Source: Acanthococcus lagerstroemiae (taxonomy: Eukaryota; Arthropoda; Insecta; Hemiptera; Eriococcidae). Taken from it: a DNA stretch of 64,000 bases. Below are positions 56,111 to 64,000 of the stretch, piece by piece (position 1 is the first letter of the stretch; each line of letters starts with the position of its first letter). Both the position numbers and the translations under genes were made by a program. The stretch covers positions 28,385,399-28,449,398 of the forward strand of contig CM063108.1 in the NCBI GenBank assembly GCA_031841125.1, given 5' to 3'. A model generated the notes under the pieces. It ran no database searches. It saw nothing but the letters and a program-made list of their open reading frames with translations, and had not been told where the DNA came from.

Positions 56111-57839
56111 TTTTACCTGAAAAAGACATGTTGCTTTAATGTGCTCTCGGCATTCCGAATTATGGTTTTAAAAAATGGTAACCATTAGCTAGCCTTTCTT
56201 GGGCTAATGGGACCTCAGTTTTAGTTCGTAGTCAATACAATAAAGATCATTAGAGCCATTCGGGCTGGTCAAAGCGGTGGCGCGCTGTTGTCATTCACCT
56301 TGTATCCCTGATGGAAGGGAATATCTCATTTACAGGCGTATGAAGAAATCTCAAAATATTAGGTGTGAAGACGGAAGGAAGCGTTTATCGAAAAAATATG
56401 AATAGAACAAAATTTATAGTACATAAATTTCCCTTCCATTGAGTCCATTTTTATATTTCAATCTGATAAATTTTTTCTGAAATGTGTAAGGCTTTAACAG
56501 TTCCTTTTTTTCACGTACCTAAAATTGTAGAGGGCGACTCTTTCGCGCGGCCAGTCCGAATTAGCTCCAGCCATTGGTAATGGTGGCCAATCACAGGGAC
56601 GGATTTCCGGTATGGCTCATGGTCAAGTCAGGTGAGTCGAGTCACATGGTTATACATCTATGATTCGTGCTCGCACTACACTAACGTGTGCTTCGTACAG
56701 TTCGTACCACGCATGAAAGGTAATAAAGCAAGCGTACAAGATTCAAGAAACAATACCAATCTACATCGTGCGCTTCAGCGATAATCGCAATGCCACAGGA
56801 AGGAGATAGAAATATTTACGAAACCGTGAAGATGATGTAACGCAAATGCAAAATTGTAGGAAGCAAAAGCGAAATTCAAACTGGCCAGAGCTGCTCAGTT
56901 TCACATGCAACAGCCGTATCGAGTAATACTTCTAGGTCTTTCTCCGCACAACTGCCTCGACCTTAGTGCCTGCCACTGAGGCAGCCGCAACCAACATTGT
57001 TACATCTTTGAACCTGCATGGAAGGCGTCCAAATTAGATGTTTGTATTCGGCGAATAGCAACCGCGAGAAGATCGTACATAGGAGGCTCGTGCTGAGTAC
57101 AACACACGACCGCAGTGGCAGGTACTCGCTCTACCTTCGGCGGAGACAACGAGTAAGCGGACACACCAGGAACAGGAGAACTGGCTTGCGGAAGTGAAAG
57201 ACCAGTCAGGTGCACCGATTTACAAGTTGCCACTCCTCCGTCTCTTCGACTGCCCTAGTAAAGATAATTTAATTCGAAGCCACAACAGAGGCGTGATGGA
57301 TAATCTGTTTCCCCTTTCGTGCTCTGGGTATGTAACTTGAGTATTCCGAACTTCGACAGGTTTCTAGGTGAAGTCCACCTGCTCCATCAATAAAATTAGC
57401 GATCACAGCCGATTTAACGTGTCGACATTCGAGTTATATGTACTCAAAGGAACCCGGAGAACATGCGACCCCAGTATCAGGCCTGTATGAGTGTCGGCGG
57501 GGTCTCCTGTTTTCATGATTTGCGGCGCACAACCAACTGCTCGTACGAAATCATTATTTAAAATCAATGACTGTAATGGAAAATACAACGATGTCTATTC
57601 AAGTTTTAGAAGAAAATTTTTAGAAAACACGAACGTATATTTTTTCTGTCATACAAAAAGGAAAAAAAAAACAAAAAAACAAGTACCATGTATATAAATA
57701 TAAAAAATAATTTTATAATTTTGTTAATGCAAATTCGCCGTTAAAATATAGACAGAAACGTGGTGGGGTGTTCGTCAGTAGATTAAGCTTTCATTAGCTC
57801 TCAGTGACAGGTGGTTAGAAGTGAGAGAAGAGTACTTCC
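56111..57839. other. No recognisable gene
   Basis: Non-satellite DNA of moderate GC between the two satellite blocks. Frames such as 57000-57233 (-) and 57491-57697 (+) have no recognised domain or splice context. I see nothing that I can assign. Confidence 0.5.
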
Positions 57840-58330
57840 TAATTTCCTAAAGTGGGAGGGATTTTAAAATTAATTTCAATTGCAAATGCGTTCCTCACCG
57901 TTTACGTTTCTCACCGCAGCACCTCCCTCAACAGAAGCCCCCAAAGGTCGGGGCAAACTGATGTCAAAGTGTAGGAAATGCAAAATTAGCCCTGCTTTGG
58001 TAGAGGTTTCTTGTCCTCCGTTTTTCCCCATCTATAATTGCAATTTTCCGAAAAATTTTCCATTTCTTCTCCAAGGTCACTAAAGGTTATGAAAAAATAC
58101 GAATTTGTAAATGTCTCAAGAAGTTTTGCGAAAAGTTATTACATTCAAATTGCCTACCTTGCCACTTACTAGCATAAATTATCAATAATTAATAATTTGG
58201 TCCTCCAGTTGCGAGCGATTGAAGACAATGAAAAGTTGGAACCCTCCTGAGAGAAGCAAAATTTATTCCGTTTTGCTCTACCCTTAACAGGTCACGAATA
58301 AAATGAGCTTTTTTAAGTAAACTGACAGAC
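57840..58330. repeat. Diverged copy of inverted-repeat family Q
   Basis: GCAGCACCTCCCTCAACAGAA, TCAAAGTGTAGGAAATGCAA and GCAATTTTCCGAAAAATTTT match the family at 59.2-61.8 kb, so this is an older copy next to the palindromic satellite. Confidence 0.6.
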
Positions 58331-59190
58331 TTGTCCAAAATGGTCTCCGAAATTTAAAACCGTTTTGCGCTACTTGTCTCTGGACCAAATTTATACCCGT
58401 TTTTGTCCAGTTCCGCCCAAAAAATTAGAAATCCCGAAAGTGTACTTTGGTGCATTTTGTGTTGCGTATTCAACGTGTTGAAAACGCTTCCACATTGATG
58501 TTTTCATTTTTGTCTGAATTTTGAGAAGCGGTAACTCCTTAACCTTGTTGAATATGCAATACAATTGGCACTAATAAGCATTTTCAACGTTTCTGATTTC
58601 CTGGGGCGAACCGGTAAAACGCGAAAAACTTTTGATTGGAGACTGTTAGAGAAGAACTGTCAGACAAGTCTTATTCGAAATTTTCTCCTCTATCCAGAAT
58701 TTTAAACCGCCCTGCTCTGTCTGTCTCCAGTCCAAAATGATTCGCAAATTGTCGATTTACCCCAGAAAAATAGAGATTTGGGAAACGTCAATTGATGCGC
58801 GATGTGTGGCATATTCAGCACGTCGAAGGCGCTACTTTATTGATGTTTTTATTCTCTACAGAATTGAAAAAAAAATCTGGTAACGCCTTAAATTCGTTGA
58901 ATATGCAATACAATTCGCACCAATAAGCATTTTCTAGATTTCTAATTTCCTGTGGCGAACCGATAAAACGTGAAAAACTTTTGACTGGAGACTGCTAGAA
59001 GAAACTATCAGATAAGTCTTTTTCGAAATTTTCTCGTCTATTAAGAATTTCAAGTGACGCTGCTCTAGCTGTCTTCAATCCAAAATGAATCGCGTATGGT
59101 CGGTTCACCCCAGAAAAATAGAGATTTTGAAAACGTCAATCGGTGCGCGATGTGTGGCATATTCACCGCTTCAATTTCTACCGAATACTT
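58331..59190. repeat. Palindromic satellite B, first block
   Basis: Units of about 355 bp, at about 58350-58660 and 58705-59005, and a half unit from about 59060. Each unit is itself an inverted repeat: CTGTCTCCAGTCCAAAATG, CCCCAGAAAAATAGAAAT and GCATATTCAACGTGTTGAA on the left are mirrored by TTGAATATGCAATACAA, ATTTCCTGGGGCGAAC and TTTTGATTGGAGAC on the right. Confidence 0.85.
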
Positions 59191-61800
59191 TTTTTCTGTA
59201 GCAATTCTAATGACAAGGAAATTTATTTTAATAGTTAATTCAATGATTCAAAAACAGTTAATTATTCAAATAATTTTCATCCGCAGCACCTCCCTAAGAG
59301 AAGCCCCAAGGGGCTAGGGCTTGTTAATATTATTGTAACTGACAGCAGCGAGTACCTATTACCTATTAGTACAAATATGTCTTCTATACAAATCATTTTC
59401 ATCTTGAGTACCCTCCCAGACAAGCCCCAAGAAGCCTGGAGAAAGCTGATCTCAAAATGTAGGAAATGAAAAATTAGCACTTCTTTAATAAAGGTTTCTT
59501 ACCAAATTTTCTCCGCGTTTTTCTCTACCTCTCACCGTTCTCGAGATATTGGCAATTTTCCGGAAAATTTACGAATTTTTCTTCCAGGTTTTGAAACAAA
59601 AAAAAAAAAAAAAAAAAAAAAAAGATGAAAAGGAACCAATTTCGAATTTGAATGATATTCAAATTGCATAACTGATTACTGACTGGCACTTATTATTTAT
59701 CTGATAAAAATGACTTGTGCCTACTAGTAGCAGTTTATGCAACTTAAATAACAAACAAATTCGAAATTGGTTCTTTTTCAATTATTTTTTCAAAACCTGG
59801 AGGAAAAAATCAAAAATTTTCCGGAAAATGGCAAATATCTCAAGAACGGTGAGAGATAGAGAAAAACGGAGAAAATTTTCAAAGAAATCTAAGGCAAAGA
59901 AGTGCTGATTTTTCATTTCCAACATTTTGAGATCAACTTGCCCCCCACCCCTGGGGGTCGGGTGCTCCACATAAAAATTATCTGGATCGAGTACATATTT
60001 GTACCAATTTGTGATTGGCACCAGCTGCTTGCAGGTACGATGTCAACTTGCCCCGGCCCCCTGACGTTTTTCTGAGTGAGATCCTGATGATGAAATTAAT
60101 TTAATAGTTAGTTCGGGCATAAAAAATGAAAGATAAAGTGTGCAAATTATTTTCATCCATAGCACCTCCTTGAGAATAGACATAAGGGGCTAAGGGCATG
60201 TTAATATTACGCCTGACTGTCTGCAGGAGGAATACCTATTAGTACAAATATGTTTTCTGCACAAAGCATTTTTATCCGGAGTACCCCCCCCCCCAAGAGA
60301 AGCCTCAAGAAGCCGGGGGCAAGGTAAGTTCAAAATGCAGGAAATGAAAAATCAGCACTTCTTTGCCTTAGATTTCTTCGAAAATTTTCTCCGTTTTTCT
60401 CTATCTCGTACCGTTCTTGAGATATTCGCAATTTTCCGGAAAATTTTGCATTTTTTCTCAAACCTTACGAAAATTTTATCAAAAAGAGCCAATTTCGAAT
60501 ATGGATGTTACTTCTGTTGCATAACGCACTACTCGCAGGAACAATTATTATTTTTTGAAAAGAATGAGTTGTGCCTACCAGTAGCAAGTTATGCAACTTA
60601 AGTAACACACAAATTCGAAATTGGTTCTTTTTCAATTTTTTTTTCAAAACCTGGAGGAAAAAATCCAAAATTTTCCGGAAAATGGCAAATATCTTGAGAA
60701 CGGTGAGAGAAAGAGAAAAACGGAGAAAATTTGGTAAGAAACCTTTACTAAAGAAGTGCTAATTTTTCATTTTCTACATTTTGAGATCAACTTGCCCCCG
60801 CCTCTGTGGTAGGGGGGGGGCTTCACGTGGAAATGATTGGTATAGAGTACATATTAGTACAAATTTGTAATGGGTACCTGCTGCCAGCTAGTATGATGTC
60901 AACATGTCCCCTAGCCCATTTTGGAGCATCTTTTGTGGAGGTGTGGTAGATGAAAATGATTTGTATAGCGTTCAAATTGGTACTGATTAATAATTGGTGA
61001 CTTCTACTGGCATCTATGTTATCAACATGGCCCCAGTCCCGCAGGAATGCTTTTGGGGGTAGCTGCAAATGAAAACGATTCGTATACATGGAGCATTTAT
61101 GCAAACTGACGATTTTTAAATGTTGTAAACCTATTGTTGTTTCTTTCCAATTGCCAATTTAGGAAGCAAATCAGGGAGCAGTAATGAAGAGTGTGTAAGA
61201 ATTTGATAGTTCATTTTGTATTCCTACATGCAGGATCCTAAAAGGGTCTTGGAGGCAGTCAGCAAATGCTTTTCTGCTGCCCTGTTAAATCCGCCACTGT
61301 TTGAGTGTTCAAGTTCTAGTCCTAATTACAGTTGCTCCCCTTTCATAAAGGAAAAAATTGGATGATACTGTAACAAACATTCAAATGTTGCATCTGGTAG
61401 TAATTAGTTTTTTACATACCTGCCCTTGGCCCCATGAAGTTTTTCTTGGAAAAATTCTAATGACAAGGAAATTAATTTAATAGTTAAGTCAGTGATTCAA
61501 AAAAGGATGATTATTCAATCATTTTCATCCGCAGCACCGCCCAGCCCTAAGAGAAGCCATAAGGGGCTAGGGGCATGTTGATATTATTGTAGCTGACAGC
61601 AGCGAGTACCTATTAGGTACCTATTAGTACAAATATGTCCTCTATACAAATCATTCTCATTTGGAGTCACCCCCCAGAAAAGCCCTCAGAACCTGGGGCA
61701 AGTTGATCTCAAAATGTAGGAACTTCAGTAAAGGTATCTTACCAAATTTTCTCCGTTTTTCTCTATCTCTCACTGTTCTCGAGATATATGCAATGTTCTT
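59191..61800. repeat. Inverted-repeat family Q inserted into satellite B
   Basis: Alternating + and - copies of one sequence. Forward copies are at about 59195-59620, 60080-60475 and 61430-61800. Reverse copies are at about 59640-60050 and 60600-60870. Landmarks are CGCAGCACCTCCCTAAGAGA, TTAGTACAAATATGT, CAAAATGTAGGAAATGAAAA and ACCGTTCTCGAGATATTG. A run of about 25 A (59598-59622) sits at the head-to-head centre of the first pair. It splits one palindromic unit of satellite B: the left half ends at about 59190 and the right half resumes near 61800. Confidence 0.8.
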
Positions 61801-64000
61801 TTTTTTCTACAGAATTGCGAATTTTTTAAGAATCTGGTAACGCCTTCAAATCATTAAATATGCACTACAATTCACACCAATTAGCATTTTCGAGATTCCT
61901 AATTTCCTGGGGCGAACTAGTAAAACTCGAAAACCTCTGGATTGAAGACTGCTACAGGTGAACTGCACGACAAGTCTTATTCGAAATTTTCTCCTGTATT
62001 CAAATTTCTAAACCGCGCTGCTGTAGCTGTCTCCAGTCCAAAATGATTCGCAAATTGTCGGTTCACCCCAGAAAAATAGAAATTTCGAAAACGTCAATTC
62101 ATGCGTTATGTGTGGCATATTCAAGGCGTCGAAGGCGCTACCGCATTAAAGTTTTCATTTACGGCTACACTTTGGCGACTTTTTGAGAAATGTGGTAACG
62201 CCTTCAACACGTTGAATATGCAATGCAATTCGCACCGATAAGCATTTTCTAGATTTCTAATCTTCTGGGGCGAACTGGTAAAACGCGGAAAACTTTTGAT
62301 TGGAGTCGGCAAGAGGAAAACTGTCTGACAAGTCTTATTCGAAATTTTCTCCTTTATGCAGAATTTTAAACCGCGCTGCTCTAGCTGTCTTCAGTCCAAA
62401 GTTATTCGCCAATTGTCGGTTTACCCCAGAAAAATAGAAATTTCGAAAATGTCAATTCATGCGTTATGTGTGGTACGAGTATATTCAAGGCATCGAAGGC
62501 GCTGCCTCATTAAAGTTTTCATTTACGTCTACACTTTGGCGACTTTTTGAGAAATGTGGTAACGCCTTCAACACGTTGAATAAGCAATGCAAAACACCAA
62601 TATGAGTTTTCGAAATTTTTCATTTTCCGGGGGGAACTGGAAAAACGCGGAAAACTCTTGATTGGAGACAGCTAGAGCAAAACGGTTTGAAATTCCGGTG
62701 ACAGGAGGTTATGCCAGATAATATGAAGGTTTTGAAAAGTTATACCCTCTCCTATGCGACGCAAAATTTTCCCCTTTATCTATATTTCTAACGGCTCTTG
62801 GAAGAAATGAGTTTCTTGTTTTTGGGTGAAAAGATAATCTCATTCGAAATTGTCTCCTCTTTTGAAAATTTCATACCGCGTTGCTCTAGCTGTCTCCAAT
62901 CCAAAGTTTTTCGCATTTTTCCAGCCCCCCCCCCAGAAAATGAGGAATTGAGAAATTTTAAAAACGCATTTCGGTATGGTATATTGCATATCCAACGTGT
63001 TGAAAGCGGTCCCACATTCTACAAAAATTCTCAAGGTCTACATCAATATGAACACGTCAATGCGGTAAAGCCTTCAACATGGTGGATATGCCATACAACA
63101 TACAACAATTTACATTTCTGAGATTTCTAATTTTCTGGGGTGAGCTGGAACAACGCCAATAAATTTAGACTGGAGACAGCTAGAGCAGAATAGTTTGAAA
63201 TTTTGGCGAGAGGAGATCATTTCTGAAAAAATAAAGGTAATGAAAAATTAGAACCTCTCGTGTGAGAAGCAAAATTTTCTCAGTTTTGCTCTATCTCTAA
63301 GGGTTCTTCAGAGAAATTAGCTTTTTTATAGGTGAACTGACAACCTTATCAGGAATGATCTTCTCTACCCAACACTTCAAACTGTTTTGCTGAGGCTGTC
63401 GTCAGTATAAATTTATTCACCTTTTCCAGTTCCCTCCAAAAAATTAGAAATATTGAAAATGTACATCGGTGCGTTTTGTGTTGCATATTTAATGCGTCGG
63501 TGTTACCACATGAAAGTTTTCACTTCAGTCTACAATTTTGAAAACTTTTGAAAAATGTGATACCGGCGTCAGTACGTTGGATATGCAATACAACACACAT
63601 CAACGTACATTTCTAAGATTTCTAATTTCCGGGGGGGCATGAATAATTATGAACTGGAGACAGTTACAGCGACACGGTTTGAAATGTTGGTGAGAGGTGA
63701 TCATTTCTGACAAATTGTTAGAACATCTCTTGAGCGAAGAAAAATAGAAATGAGCTTCTTGTAGGTGAATTGACAGACTCATCAGGAATAATCTGTTCTC
63801 CTCAAAATTTCAAACCGTTTTGCTCTAGCTGTCGCCAGTCCAATCTTATTCGCCTTTTTCCAAGTCCCCTCCAGAAAAGTAGAAATTCCGAAAATGTACA
63901 TAGGTGTATTGTGTGTTGCATATTCAACGTGTTGAAGGTGTTACACCACATTGAACTTTTCACTTTAGTCTACACTTTTGCAAATTCTTAAAACATGTGG
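61801..64000. repeat. Palindromic satellite B, second block (runs off the window)
   Basis: Units at about 62010-62310, 62370-62670, 62877-63190 and 63370-63670, and from 63807 to the edge, each with both palindrome arms. Inner arm landmarks are GCGTCGAAGGCGCTACC and GGTAACGCCTTCAACACGTT. Spacing is 355-500 bp. The short frames seen here repeat from unit to unit and are not genes. Confidence 0.85.

Noticed and set aside
57000..57233. 77-codon - strand frame in moderate-GC DNA
   Set aside because: No domain or gene context; could be an exon, but nothing in the sequence supports it.
57840..64000. CRISPR-like array of repeats and spacers
   Set aside because: The units are long palindromes in a eukaryotic satellite with no short direct repeat plus unique spacer structure.

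Overview
This is a eukaryotic, invertebrate-type (probably arthropod) genomic window. It is AT-rich and has GT-AG introns, AATAAA polyadenylation signals, tRNA-derived SINEs, and a heavy load of decayed transposons and satellites. Nothing bacterial or organellar is present. The species cannot be fixed from the sequence.

The one confidently complete gene is a CEBPZ / Noc1 homologue (CBF/Mak21 family ribosome-biogenesis factor) on the + strand, 18506-33362. Its 15 coding exons join in frame to about 966 aa. Its introns host several hAT-type MITEs, a SINE, a degenerate 10-11 bp repeat that recurs in four introns, and a very large imperfect inverted repeat in the last intron. A second probable coding exon, in a GC-rich island on the - strand (45524-46054), looks like the cytoplasmic C-terminus of an unidentified protein whose upstream exons are outside the window or lost in repeats. 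A weaker - strand terminal exon candidate lies at 16552-16800, beside CEBPZ.

Layout. 1-2343: decayed endonuclease/reverse-transcriptase non-LTR element. 2.3-12.1 kb: copies of one ~850 bp dispersed repeat, a Tigger/pogo transposase relic, a long inverted repeat (8.29/9.64 kb) and a 172 bp tandem duplication. 12.1-18.4 kb: mostly unidentified AT-rich DNA, a Gypsy RNase H relic, two SINEs with target duplications, the candidate - strand exon, and an 872 bp hAT-type element with an exact 8 bp target duplication. 18.4-33.4 kb: CEBPZ. 33.4-44.7 kb: a Penelope-like relic with inverted flanks, two more RT relics, mariner-like and MULE transposase relics, MITEs, and a GAGCATATGCTC palindrome cluster. 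44.7-46.4 kb: GC-rich island with the - strand exon. 46.2-56.1 kb: satellite of ~270 bp monomers with higher-order ~960 bp units, split by a 2.9 kb foldback-type element. 56.1-57.8 kb: no recognisable feature. 57.8-64 kb: a second satellite whose every unit is itself a long palindrome, interrupted by another inverted-repeat family.

The genes do not form a pathway. The dominant theme is structural: from 4 kb to the end, many independent sequence families are organised as inverted repeats able to form long hairpins. All calls are from reading the sequence; no database search was possible.
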